Assembly: GCF_044335535.1 (NCBI RefSeq)
Contig: NZ_JBIQVZ010000001.1
Coordinates: 1,054,001 to 1,118,000, forward strand
Source: Mariniflexile sp044335535
GTDB taxonomy: Bacteria; Bacteroidota; Bacteroidia; Flavobacteriales; Flavobacteriaceae
DNA length: 64,000 nucleotides
Direction of reading: 5' to 3'
Within the stretch, counting starts at the first letter, position 1. Each line of letters opens with the position of its first letter. Shown one piece after another: positions 54,028 to 62,654 of this stretch. The translations under genes were made by a program, and so were the position numbers. The notes beneath the pieces are model-generated. The model searched no databases, was not told the DNA's origin, and saw only the letters and a program-made list of their open reading frames with translations.

Positions 54028-54351
54028 ATGAGCGAAGCAATTGATACCACTGTACTAGGCGAAAAAATAGTAAATGTGCTAAAAACCATTTACGATCCGG
54101 AAATCCCCGTAGATATCTATGAATTAGGTTTAATTTATGATGTATTTGTAAATGAAGATTACGATGTGAAAATCTTAATGACACTAACAACACCCAACTG
54201 TCCCGTAGCAGAAACATTACCTTTGGAGGTTGAAGAAAAAATTAAATCATTAAACGAAGTAAAAAGTGCTGAAGTTGAAATTACTTTCGATCCGCCCTGG
54301 ACACAAGATTTAATGAGCGAAGAAGCTAAATTGGAATTAGGAATGCTTTAG
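54028..54351 (+). CDS. MIP18/DUF59-family Fe-S assembly protein (SufT-like)
   Basis: 107 residues. Conserved PEIPVDIYELGLIYDV and the cysteine motif TTPNCPVAETLP are present, ending VEITFDPPWTQDLMSEEA. DUF59 proteins help mature Fe-S proteins. It follows sufE after a 90-bp spacer of tandem ataaactt words. Confidence 0.95.
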   Translation: MSEAIDTTVLGEKIVNVLKTIYDPEIPVDIYELGLIYDVFVNEDYDVKILMTLTTPNCPVAETLPLEVEEKIKSLNEVKSAEVEITFDPPWTQDLMSEEAKLELGML

Positions 54352-54433
54352 CATAGTTTGCAGTTTTAAGTCGCGGTATTCAGTACTCAGTAAGCAGTAT
54401 TCAGTAAGCAGTAATCAACTTAACACACTCATT

Positions 54434-54940
54434 TTGAAGGACGACATAATAAATCGCGTTGCAAATAGCGCATTAGTGACTATCAACCTTGAGGATTACT
54501 ATCCTAAAGGAGACCGTATATTGTTTGATATTAAAGATTGGCTTTTTGAGGGGTTTGTGTTACGCGAAAAAGACTTTAGAAACCAAGTTGCCGAATATGA
54601 CTGGTCACGATACCAAGATTGCTATGTAGCATTAACTTGTAGTAGTGATGCCATTATACCAGGTTGGGCTTATATGCTTATTAGTATCCAACTTGAACCA
54701 TTTGCAAAAAAAACCGTCATTGGCAATCTTGAAGTTTTAGAAACTTCTATCTATCAAGATGTTTTAGCTAATTTAGATGTAACAGAATTTACAAATAAAC
54801 CCTTGATTATTAAGGGCTGCTCTAAAAAACCCGTACCTCAAAATGCCTATATCATGCTTGCTTCAAAATTAAAACCCATTGCAAAATCTATCATGTATGG
54901 TGAAGCCTGCTCGTCTGTTCCTCTTTACAAAAACAAATAA
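54434..54940 (+). CDS. DUF2480 family protein
   Basis: 168 residues. KDDIINRVANSALVTINLED at the N-terminus matches Bacteroidota DUF2480 proteins; SKKPVPQNAYIMLASKLKP lies near the C-terminus. Two Cys residues are near positions 63 and 134. The start codon is TTG at 54434, as no in-frame ATG exists before the conserved start. It is repeatedly found at the end of suf clusters in this group, so a role in Fe-S biology is plausible but unproven. Confidence 0.87.
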   Translation: MKDDIINRVANSALVTINLEDYYPKGDRILFDIKDWLFEGFVLREKDFRNQVAEYDWSRYQDCYVALTCSSDAIIPGWAYMLISIQLEPFAKKTVIGNLEVLETSIYQDVLANLDVTEFTNKPLIIKGCSKKPVPQNAYIMLASKLKPIAKSIMYGEACSSVPLYKNK

Positions 54941-54971
54941 CCTTAATGTGACTTCACAATAAAACCCTGCC

Positions 54972-55191
54972 TTAGAGACTGTTTCAATTTTGTTTTTGGA
55001 ATATTTTATAGGGTATTTTTTTGTCAGACAGGGTCGAGCGTATAAAAAAGGTCTGGGAGACCTTTTTAGTGAAGGAGCCAGGCTGCCGCAAGGGAGATTC
55101 ATAGCCATAGCTATGGACCGAAAAATAGCTGATGTATGACGGAAAAAGGCACATAAAAGAGCCAAAGGATAAAACTTAAACAGCCTCTTAA
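54972..55191. repeat. Inverted-repeat element ending in TTAGAGACTGTTT-type termini
   Basis: TTAGAGACTGTTT at the left pairs with AAACAGCCTCTTAA at the right. Inside are a terminator-like hairpin (AAAAAGGTCT / AGACCTTTTT, 55044-55067) and a palindromic core (catagccatagctatgg). Similar end words occur at 13.4, 23.7 and 56.4 kb. Confidence 0.6.
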
Positions 55192-55215
55192 TCTGTAATT
55201 ATTTTAAGACATAAA

Positions 55216-55246
55216 TTGTAGCTTGTTTAATTTAAAATTATATTTG
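55216..55246 (+). promoter_or_regulatory. Promoter of the DUF3078 gene
   Basis: TTG (55216-55218), a 20-nt spacer, and TATATTTG (55239-55246) fit the Bacteroidota pattern. Transcription should begin about at the left edge of the hairpin element. Confidence 0.7.
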
Positions 55247-55253
55247 CACCATT

Positions 55254-55432
55254 GAACTCATCTTGACTTTTTGTTTTTAACCGAAAATGAGATAAAATTT
55301 GTATAGATAAGGCACTTTTTGCAAGGCATAGCATCGCTACGCATAAAAAAAGTAACGAAATATGTATAAATTTTACCATTCCTGCCGGCAGGCAGGCAGG
55401 TTTTAGGAAATAGAAAAAGTCAAGATGAGTTC
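55254..55432. mobile_element. MITE-like element with ATT direct repeats
   Basis: Left end GAACTCATCTTGACTTTTTG pairs with the right end AAAAAGTCAAGATGAGTTC. ATT flanks both ends (55251-55253 and 55433-55435). The centre (ggcatagcatcgctacgc) resembles that of the 6539 element. It is in the 5' leader of the DUF3078 gene. Confidence 0.7.
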
Positions 55433-55452
55433 ATTCTATAAACACTAAAAAA

Positions 55453-56379
55453 ATGAAAAAAACCTTTTTATTATTTGCATTCTTTATTGGTATAGTGACC
55501 GTAAACGCACAAACAAAAGAAGAACTTCAGGCCCAAAAAGCCGAAAAACAAGCTGCAGCAAATGCTTTACAAGCTGAAGCAAAGGCTTTACAGGCACAAA
55601 TTGATGCCCTACCAGGTTGGAGAGTAGGTGCATTTGGTACTATTGGAGGTAGTTTATCCAACTTCAGCAAATGGTATGCACAAGGGGCTCCAAATAACTC
55701 ATCTGGTAATATAGGCTTTACTTTTAACGGTCATGCCAATTTAATCCAAGAAAAATTCTTTTGGAGAAATGCTTTAACTACCAATTTAAACTGGGTAAAA
55801 TTAGACAACAAAGATATTGATACCGATGACGATAGTTTCAAACCAACAACCGATGTTTTTAATATTTCATCTTTATACGGAAGAAACATCACTAAAACAT
55901 TGGCTGCTTCTGGATTAATGGAATACAGAACAACCATTTTAGACAACTTTAACGATCCTGGTTATTTAGATTTAGGTATTGGTGCTACATGGACGCCTAT
56001 TAATAATTTAATAGTGGTGATTCACCCTTTAAACTATAACTTTGTATTTAGTGAGGGTGAAACTGTTTTCGAATCGTCTCTTGGTGCTAAAATTGTAGCC
56101 GATTATACCCGACAAATTAGTGCTATTAACTTTAAAACAAACCTATCGATGTTTCAAAGTTACAAAAGTAGCAACTACTCTAACTGGACTTGGAACAACT
56201 CATTTAGCTACACGCTTTGGAAAATGATTGGTGTTGGTTTTGATTTTGGCTTGAGAAACAACAAACAAGAGGCTTTAAACTATGCCTTAGCACAAACACC
56301 TGCCACAGCAACAGGTTTTGATGATGTTGATAACGATTTACAAACTTACTATACCATTGGGTTGAGTTATAAATTTTAA
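55453..56379 (+). CDS. DUF3078 family outer-membrane protein
   Basis: 308 residues. Signal peptide ending VNAQ; a short coiled coil (KEELQAQKAEKQAAANALQ, residues 22-52); then beta strands starting WRVGAFGTIGGSLSNFSKW and ending YTIGLSYKF, which fits an outer-membrane barrel. DUF3078 function is unknown. Its 5' leader of about 200 nt is almost entirely the hairpin element. Confidence 0.9.
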   Translation: MKKTFLLFAFFIGIVTVNAQTKEELQAQKAEKQAAANALQAEAKALQAQIDALPGWRVGAFGTIGGSLSNFSKWYAQGAPNNSSGNIGFTFNGHANLIQEKFFWRNALTTNLNWVKLDNKDIDTDDDSFKPTTDVFNISSLYGRNITKTLAASGLMEYRTTILDNFNDPGYLDLGIGATWTPINNLIVVIHPLNYNFVFSEGETVFESSLGAKIVADYTRQISAINFKTNLSMFQSYKSSNYSNWTWNNSFSYTLWKMIGVGFDFGLRNNKQEALNYALAQTPATATGFDDVDNDLQTYYTIGLSYKF

Positions 56380-56401
56380 CCCTTTTCATTTATAAAAACC
56401 A

Positions 56402-56474
56402 AAAGAGGTTGTCTTCTATAAGTCCTTTAAATTTAATTTAAAACTAGACTTTTTAGAAGACAGTCTCTTTTTTA
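56402..56474. terminator. Long hairpin between convergent genes
   Basis: AAAAGAGGTTGTCTTCTA pairs with TAGAAGACAGTCTCTTTT, with a 36-nt spacer and T-runs on both sides. It can terminate the DUF3078 gene and the PBP gene. The right arm is nearly the same as sequence at 23715-23738. Confidence 0.75.
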
Positions 56475-56490
56475 CATAAATTATAATATT

Positions 56491-58740
56491 CTATTTCTTT
56501 TTAAATTTTCGCGCTTTCTTTTTACTGCCAAAAATTCTTTTTAGAAATCCATCTCGTTTTTCGGAATCGCAGTTTAAATCATCTATCACTTCTTGTGAAG
56601 GCGTTTCAAACTGACTATTAGTAATGGCATTAAACTGAGCGTCTGCATTCAGTTTCTGATAAAATTTAGCAAAAATCGGTAATGCCGAATTAGCACCTTG
56701 CCCAATACCTGTAGTTTTAAACCCAATACTATGGTTATCGTTGCCTACCCAAGTTACAGTAACCAATTTGGGCGTTATCCCAACAAACCACCCATCTTTA
56801 TTTTCTTGTGTGGTTCCTGTTTTTCCTGCTATGTCATTTTTAAGGCTATAGGTTGTTCGTAATCTGCTTGCAGTTCCCACATTTATGGTAGACTGCATCA
56901 TTTGCAGCAGTATCTGCCTTGTGTAATCGCTATAAGCTTGTTCTTTGCTTATTTCAGGCTTAAAAGAAGCAATAAGGTTGCCATTTTTATCTTCAATCTT
57001 AGTAATAGCGTAGGGTTTTACACTTCTACTCGCATTTACATAACTTGCATAAGCCCCTGTAAGTTCTTTTAAATTTATTTCGGCAACACCTAATGCTAGT
57101 GATGGTTGTTCGGGCAATTCTTTACTAATGCCCATTTTATTTGCTTGTTCCATAACCTTCACTATCCCCACTTCATTTAAAACCTTTACAGCAATGGTAT
57201 TAACCGAGTTACTTAAAGCCATTTCCAAATTATAATTGAGATATGGATCCCCAGTCTCATTACCAGAATTAGTGGGTGTCCAGTTATCAAAATCGGTATA
57301 GGTAACTTCTGATAACGAAAAATACGTACATGGTTTCATGCCATTTTCGATAGCCGCCGTATATACAAAAGGCTTAAATGTAGAACCTACTTGCCGTTCA
57401 CTTTGCGATACATGATCGTATTTAAAAAAGCGGTAATCAATACCTCCTATATAAGTTCTTATAGCTCCTGTACTCGGTTCGATGGCCAACATACCCGTAT
57501 TTAAAAATTTTAAATAATGTTTTAAGCTATCAATTGCAGAAACATTTTGTATCGTATCCCCTGTCCAGTTAAATAATTCCGTTTTACGTTTTACCGAAAG
57601 CGAATCCACTATTTGTTTTTCTGACAATCCTGATGCTTTATATGATTTATAAACGGGAAGCTTTTTTAAGGAAGCAAAAACAGTGGCTTTATGGTTCCAA
57701 GGTGCTGTTTTTCCAAAAGAAGCTTCATGGGTATGCTGCAAATCGGTGAGGTGTTCTTTCATAGATGTTTCGGCAAGTCCCTGCATGGTAGCATCTAAAG
57801 TGGTATGAACTACTAAACCATCTGTATACAAATCATAAGCTTCACCGTTCGGCTTTTTAAGTGTATCCAATATCGCTGTTAATTCCTTTTTAACTTCAGC
57901 CCTAAAATAGGGCGCCAATCCTACATCATGATTAAATGATTTATACTGCAGCTCTATATTTTGGTTAGAAAGCAAATCAACAGAGTCTTGAGACATATAT
58001 CCATATTTATGCATTTGTCGAAATACCACATTTCGTCGTGATTGACAGCGCTCCAAATGAAGTCTTGGATTGTAATAGTTGGTTGCTTTTAAGGTTCCAA
58101 CAAGTGTTGATGCTTCGGAATGCGTTAATGCCGATGCCGACTTATTAAAAAATTTGAGCGACGCACTTTCAATACCATACGTATTGTCTGGAAACGGTAC
58201 GGTGTTAATATATAGCGTTAAAATATCTTTTTTTGAATAAATGGTTTCAATACGTTTGGCAATAATCGACTCCTTAAACTTATTGATTAGCATGCTAAAC
58301 ATGGCATAATCTTTCCTTTCAAATAGATTTTTAGCAAGTTGAAGTGTAATCGTACTGCCACCTCCTGCCGATTTATCCCGTAAAATAATGCTTTTAAAAA
58401 ATACACGCATTAAACTTACATTATCAACCCCATCATGCTCATAAAAACGTGTGTCTTCCGTAGCTATTAAAGCATCAATAAGGTGTTTGGGTAAGTCTTC
58501 AAACTTTAGCGGTTGCCTATCATAAATATAATATTTCCCTATTAGGCGTCCTTCTTTATCTAATACCCGTGTCGCCTCAGCCTGCTTTATAGAGCTTAAG
58601 TCTTCTTTTGTGGGTAGTTTCCCAAAAAAACCCAACAATACGCTTATATATATAATGGCAAAAAAAGCGATAATGGAAGCACCACTAAAAAACAACCACT
58701 TAAACCATCTTTTTTTTAATAATGATAAAATCCAATTCAT
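56491..58740 (-). CDS. Class A penicillin-binding protein (PBP1A type)
   Basis: 749 residues. One membrane anchor (about 14-35). The glycosyltransferase (GT51) domain holds ATEDTRFYEHDGVD and GGGSTITLQLAKNLFE. The transpeptidase domain holds the catalytic serine in GSTFKPFVY, SNSVNT and KTGTTQENKDGW, and AIEPSTGAIRTYIGG precedes it. It polymerises and cross-links peptidoglycan in the periplasm. A basic C-terminal tail ends KKKARKFKKK. It follows hflX on the same strand after 24 bp. Confidence 0.96.
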   Translation of the reverse strand: MNWILSLLKKRWFKWLFFSGASIIAFFAIIYISVLLGFFGKLPTKEDLSSIKQAEATRVLDKEGRLIGKYYIYDRQPLKFEDLPKHLIDALIATEDTRFYEHDGVDNVSLMRVFFKSIILRDKSAGGGSTITLQLAKNLFERKDYAMFSMLINKFKESIIAKRIETIYSKKDILTLYINTVPFPDNTYGIESASLKFFNKSASALTHSEASTLVGTLKATNYYNPRLHLERCQSRRNVVFRQMHKYGYMSQDSVDLLSNQNIELQYKSFNHDVGLAPYFRAEVKKELTAILDTLKKPNGEAYDLYTDGLVVHTTLDATMQGLAETSMKEHLTDLQHTHEASFGKTAPWNHKATVFASLKKLPVYKSYKASGLSEKQIVDSLSVKRKTELFNWTGDTIQNVSAIDSLKHYLKFLNTGMLAIEPSTGAIRTYIGGIDYRFFKYDHVSQSERQVGSTFKPFVYTAAIENGMKPCTYFSLSEVTYTDFDNWTPTNSGNETGDPYLNYNLEMALSNSVNTIAVKVLNEVGIVKVMEQANKMGISKELPEQPSLALGVAEINLKELTGAYASYVNASRSVKPYAITKIEDKNGNLIASFKPEISKEQAYSDYTRQILLQMMQSTINVGTASRLRTTYSLKNDIAGKTGTTQENKDGWFVGITPKLVTVTWVGNDNHSIGFKTTGIGQGANSALPIFAKFYQKLNADAQFNAITNSQFETPSQEVIDDLNCDSEKRDGFLKRIFGSKKKARKFKKK

Positions 58741-58764
58741 TTAGTGATTTGCTTTTATTTCACA

Positions 58765-59976
58765 CTACAAAGTGTCTTCGTAGTCGGGGTACAAAAATTT
58801 ATTATAAGGAAAACGCGTAATATGAATTTCACGAACTTCATCGTAAACACGTTTTTTAAAATCTTCGATGTTTTCTTTATTTATTGCCGAAATAAACAAG
58901 GCATTATTACCTACTTTGCTCATCCATGTACTTTTCCATTCGTTTAGTGAATAATGCTTTTTGGTACGCTCGGTTTCTAAATCATCTGAATCTAAAGGCT
59001 CTGCTTTATAAGCATCAATTTTATTGAACACCATGATAGTTGGCTTATCGGAACTTTTTATTTCGCCTAAAACTTTATTTACAGACTCTATATGCTCTTC
59101 AAAATTTGGATGCGAAATGTCTACCACATGCAGCAGCAAATCAGCTTCTCTAACCTCATCAAGCGTTCCTTTAAAACTTTCTACCAATTGGGTAGGCAGT
59201 TTTCTAATAAACCCAACGGTGTCGCTTAATAAAAACGGTAAATTTTGAATGACCACTTTTCTAACGGTGGTATCTAACGTTGCAAATAGTTTGTTTTCGG
59301 CAAATACATCACTTTTACTTATTACATTCATTAACGTCGATTTTCCAACATTCGTATAACCTACCAATGCGACACGAACCATAGCACCACGGTTACCGCG
59401 TTGTACCGACATTTGTCTGTCTATGGTTTTTAATTTTTCTTTAAGTAAGGCTATTTTATCACGTACTATACGTCTATCGGTTTCAATTTCGGTTTCACCA
59501 GGTCCACGCATTCCAATACCCCCTTTTTGACGCTCAAGATGCGTCCACATACCTCGCAATCGGGGCAGTAAATATTCACATTGTGCCAATTCTACTTGCG
59601 TTCTGGCATAACTGGTTTGGGCACGTTGCGCAAAAATATCGAGGATTAAATTGGTCCTGTCTAATACTTTACAATTTAGGATTTTACTAATGTTGCGTTC
59701 CTGTGCTGACGATAACTCATCATCAAAAATAGCAGTACCCACTTCATGTTCTTCAATATATTTACGAACATCTTCTATTTTACCAGTTCCAATAAAGGTT
59801 CTTGGATCTGGTCTTTCCATTTTTTGGGTAAAGCGTTTCACTACCTCACCACCAGCGGTAAAGGTTAAAAACTCCAACTCATCTAAATATTCTCGAGATT
59901 TAACTTCGTCTTGTTCTTTAGTTATAATACCTATTAAAACGGCTTTTTCTAAAGTAATATCTTTCTTTTCTAACAT
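58765..59976 (-). CDS. hflX: GTPase HflX
   Basis: 403 residues from the ATG at 59976 (the longer frame to 60012 adds a low-complexity leader). HflX binds the large ribosomal subunit and rescues or splits stalled ribosomes under stress. N-terminal domain with TFIGTGKIEDV; GTP sites GYTNVGKSTL, the G3 DTVGFIRKLP, and NKID. The glycine-rich linker GGIGMRGPGETEIETDRR is typical. It is transcribed toward the PBP gene. Confidence 0.96.
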   Translation of the reverse strand: MLEKKDITLEKAVLIGIITKEQDEVKSREYLDELEFLTFTAGGEVVKRFTQKMERPDPRTFIGTGKIEDVRKYIEEHEVGTAIFDDELSSAQERNISKILNCKVLDRTNLILDIFAQRAQTSYARTQVELAQCEYLLPRLRGMWTHLERQKGGIGMRGPGETEIETDRRIVRDKIALLKEKLKTIDRQMSVQRGNRGAMVRVALVGYTNVGKSTLMNVISKSDVFAENKLFATLDTTVRKVVIQNLPFLLSDTVGFIRKLPTQLVESFKGTLDEVREADLLLHVVDISHPNFEEHIESVNKVLGEIKSSDKPTIMVFNKIDAYKAEPLDSDDLETERTKKHYSLNEWKSTWMSKVGNNALFISAINKENIEDFKKRVYDEVREIHITRFPYNKFLYPDYEDTL

Positions 59977-60051
59977 AAAATAAACGTAATGTGCAAAGTT
60001 ACATAATTGCATTCACTTTAATTTTTATATTTTTAGTGATTATTTTGACTT

Positions 60052-61020
60052 ATGACCGACTATTCTGAAGACAATTTAGTACGCAACGATTTACAAACCG
60101 TGGCATTTTACAATCTTGAAAACTTATTCGATTTTTATGACGATTCACGAACTGGCGATAATGATTTTTTACCAATTTCCGCAAAAAAATGGACATTTAA
60201 GCGTTACGAAAACAAACTTAGAAAATTAAGTTTTGCCATTTCTAACATTGGAAAAAAAGAAACAGGTAAACATCCTGCTATTGTTGGTTTGGCAGAGGTT
60301 GAAAACGCGAAAGCCATTCAAGATTTAATAGCCTATAAACATTTAGGAGACTGTCATTACAATTATGTGCATTACGATTCTTTAGATGAACGTGGCATTG
60401 ATGTCGCTTTGATATATGATACGACTGCTTTTGAAGTCACACATTCTGAAGTTTTTAGAATTCATTTAATTGATGAAGATGGAACACCAGATTATACTAG
60501 GGATATTCTGTTGGTTTCTGGGTTTTTGGATGGTGAATTTATTCATATTGTAGTAAACCATTGGTCGTCTAGACGTGAAGGGGAAAAAGAAACAGAACCT
60601 AAACGCATGGCTTCATCACATAAAGTATCCGAAATAATTGCCAATTTACGTTTAGAAGATGCCGATGCTAAAATTATTATTATGGGCGATTTTAACGACG
60701 ACCCCTCTAGCAATAGTATGAAGCAATTGGTTAGAACTTCTAATTTGTACAACCCTATGGAAACTTTACGTTCTTTTAGCAGGGGCACCACATACCACAA
60801 CCGTCAATGGAATTTATTTGACCAAATTATATTTTCTACTAATTTTTTTGAAAATACTCCAAACACATTTGAATTTGAAATGGCCAATATTTTTGATGAT
60901 GATTTTCTAAAACTTTTTAGTGGTAGTTTTAAAGGCACCCCTTTTAGAACCTATGTTGGCAAAAAATACATGGGCGGTTATAGTGACCATTTTCCTGTAT
61001 ATGCTATTTTTAAGAAGTGA
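60052..61020 (+). CDS. Endonuclease/exonuclease/phosphatase family protein
   Basis: 322 residues. EEP-fold motifs: FYNLENLFDFYDD, GLAEVENAKAI, HIVVNHWSSRREGE, IIMGDFNDDPSS and the last GGYSDHFPVYAIF. These are the metal and phosphodiester-cleavage residues of DNase I-like enzymes. No signal peptide is visible, so it is probably cytoplasmic. Similar genes in this phylum often neighbour DUF5689 lipoproteins and TonB receptors, as here. Confidence 0.9.
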   Translation: MTDYSEDNLVRNDLQTVAFYNLENLFDFYDDSRTGDNDFLPISAKKWTFKRYENKLRKLSFAISNIGKKETGKHPAIVGLAEVENAKAIQDLIAYKHLGDCHYNYVHYDSLDERGIDVALIYDTTAFEVTHSEVFRIHLIDEDGTPDYTRDILLVSGFLDGEFIHIVVNHWSSRREGEKETEPKRMASSHKVSEIIANLRLEDADAKIIIMGDFNDDPSSNSMKQLVRTSNLYNPMETLRSFSRGTTYHNRQWNLFDQIIFSTNFFENTPNTFEFEMANIFDDDFLKLFSGSFKGTPFRTYVGKKYMGGYSDHFPVYAIFKK

Positions 61021-61398
61021 TTAAGTTGCTTGAAAAAGAATAAGAACTAGTACTAAAACACCAACAGGTAACAATAAAAGCAACCAGATATTATGTTGTG
61101 GTTTTATTTTTTTGTTCATTTTAGCATGTATCATCATGCGTCTTTTACCTGTGTACTGCATCCAGTTTTTAAAAAACACAAATCCTGAAACCAAAACAAA
61201 CAGCGTCCATGCTTTCTCTTTGCTCATGGTTGTCACATTCATTTGATTAAAAAATTTCGCAAAGAAAACACCCAAAAGCAATAACAATGCACATTGCAAT
61301 ATCGAGATATAAGCAATAGCAATACTATTGGATTTTTGTTTGTATTTGGGTTTGAAAAAGGTAAATATGCTGTAGAATAGGGTATCGAAAGTGTTCAT
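61021..61398 (-). CDS. Small membrane protein of unknown function
   Basis: 125 residues with three predicted membrane helices (IAIAYISILQCALLLLLGVF, TLFVLVSGFVFFKNW, IWLLLLLPVGVLVLVLILF) and a basic loop RRMMIHAKMNKKIKPQ. Its stop codon directly abuts the stop of the EEP gene (61020/61021). Not recognised. Confidence 0.7.
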   Translation of the reverse strand: MNTFDTLFYSIFTFFKPKYKQKSNSIAIAYISILQCALLLLLGVFFAKFFNQMNVTTMSKEKAWTLFVLVSGFVFFKNWMQYTGKRRMMIHAKMNKKIKPQHNIWLLLLLPVGVLVLVLILFQAT

Positions 61399-61469
61399 TT
61401 TTGGTTAGGTTTTTTTGTTGGGTTGCGCTTTATTCTTATTTTTCGATCAACCGCTTTTCAATTCAAAAG

Positions 61470-61502
61470 ATTAGATTAAAATCAAAAACTCAAGATGAGT
61501 TC
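61470..61502. repeat. Relic right end of the GAACTC-type element
   Basis: Here the sequence ends aaaactcaagatgagttc, followed by AAT, as in the right arm of the complete elements, but no left arm is found within 200 bp. Confidence 0.5.
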
Positions 61503-61563
61503 AATGACAAGCCAATAAATGTACTCATTATCTCTATATCTTTCGAAAACAAAAACAGTTAAC

Positions 61564-61595
61564 AAAAAAAAGACCGCCAAAAACAGTCTTTTTTT
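61564..61595 (-). terminator. Terminator of the DUF5689 gene
   Basis: The AAAAAAAGAC / GTCTTTTTTT stem has a T-run on the minus strand, about 50 nt beyond the DUF5689 stop. Confidence 0.75.
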
Positions 61596-61644
61596 ATAAT
61601 GAGGTGTTATTATCAAGGTTTCCAGTAAAGAGATAATCTTCAAA

Positions 61645-62529
61645 TTACGGGTCGCAACGGTTACCATCCATAACCACATCATCTGTAGAATTTAAGTTTA
61701 TTACTAAATTATAACCATTATACGTTTTATTAATAATTCCAGATATAGTGCCTTTTCCATGAGTTGGCAAGATAATATTCTTAAAAGAAGCAAATGAACT
61801 AGATTCCAAAATAAATGATGCTGAATCTCCACAACTTTCAATGGGTCGTTGAGAATCGAAATCATCGGTAGGGTCTACATAAGAATGGCCTGCTAAACCT
61901 ATTGGAAATTGTACATCTAATAATTTTACAAACATACCAATATGGGCTTCTGTAATTTGTGATAAACTTAATTCTTTAGGAACAAGAGTTTCTGTTGTTG
62001 CAGATCTAAATAGGTGATCTGGTATTTGGTTTGCAGTCATTGCTAAAATATCGTTATCGGACGTATCAAACTTGCCTCCAATAGTTATTACATCGTCACC
62101 TGTATTAGTTTCGCCTATGTATAAATCTTTTAAATAAATATAAACCTCTCTTCCTATATTGAATTGATTGTAAGTGTCTCCCTGATTTAAAACAATCTTA
62201 AGTGTTGAAGTAGGATTTGTTGGGTTGTCTTGAATAAAGAATTCTTTGTAAAAATTCCCTGTTTCATCACTTGAAGACACATAACCTTTTACTGCAATTT
62301 CAGAAATTATTTGAGTGGCTTCATATGGAACAAAGTTATTTTTTACTTCTGCAATGGTTTGCAACTGAACTTGACCACTTTCTATTTTACCTAATAACTT
62401 TGTCAGTCCTTCATTCTCATCATTTCCTAAGCTTTTAGGCACTGTAAAACTATCATCTTGTACACATGAGGTGATAGCAAAACCAGCCACTACAGCCAGT
62501 ATTAACATTAAACTTTTATTTGTTCTCAT
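61645..62529 (-). CDS. DUF5689 lipoprotein (predicted OB-fold)
   Basis: 294 residues. The lipoprotein signal ends FAITSCVQDD. A domain from about residue 70 to 150 (ISEIAVKGYVSSSDETGNF, FIQDNPTNPTSTLKIVL, REVYIYLKDLYIG) resembles the OB-fold of secreted nucleases. The C-terminal half has further beta strands. It is an envelope protein coded just downstream of a TonB receptor, from which it is probably co-transcribed. Involvement in nucleic-acid capture is inference. Confidence 0.85.
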   Translation of the reverse strand: MRTNKSLMLILAVVAGFAITSCVQDDSFTVPKSLGNDENEGLTKLLGKIESGQVQLQTIAEVKNNFVPYEATQIISEIAVKGYVSSSDETGNFYKEFFIQDNPTNPTSTLKIVLNQGDTYNQFNIGREVYIYLKDLYIGETNTGDDVITIGGKFDTSDNDILAMTANQIPDHLFRSATTETLVPKELSLSQITEAHIGMFVKLLDVQFPIGLAGHSYVDPTDDFDSQRPIESCGDSASFILESSSFASFKNIILPTHGKGTISGIINKTYNGYNLVINLNSTDDVVMDGNRCDP

Positions 62530-62654
62530 AGTCTTTAATATTATTCGTTTATTTGTTTATTCTGAATTCAAAATTCAGAATATGGTGTCGCTTTATTTTC
62601 ATGGGTGTTTGTAAACAAACTTCTTTTTTGTAGTGATTTCATAGTGTTTTTTTT

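Larger units (their letters stand above)
54941..55452. other. 512-bp intergenic region holding two dispersed elements and a promoter
   Basis: From left to right: an inverted-repeat element (54972-55191), a Bacteroidota promoter (55216-55246), and a long hairpin element (55254-55432) ending 20 nt before the DUF3078 start. No gene or tRNA seen. Confidence 0.7.
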
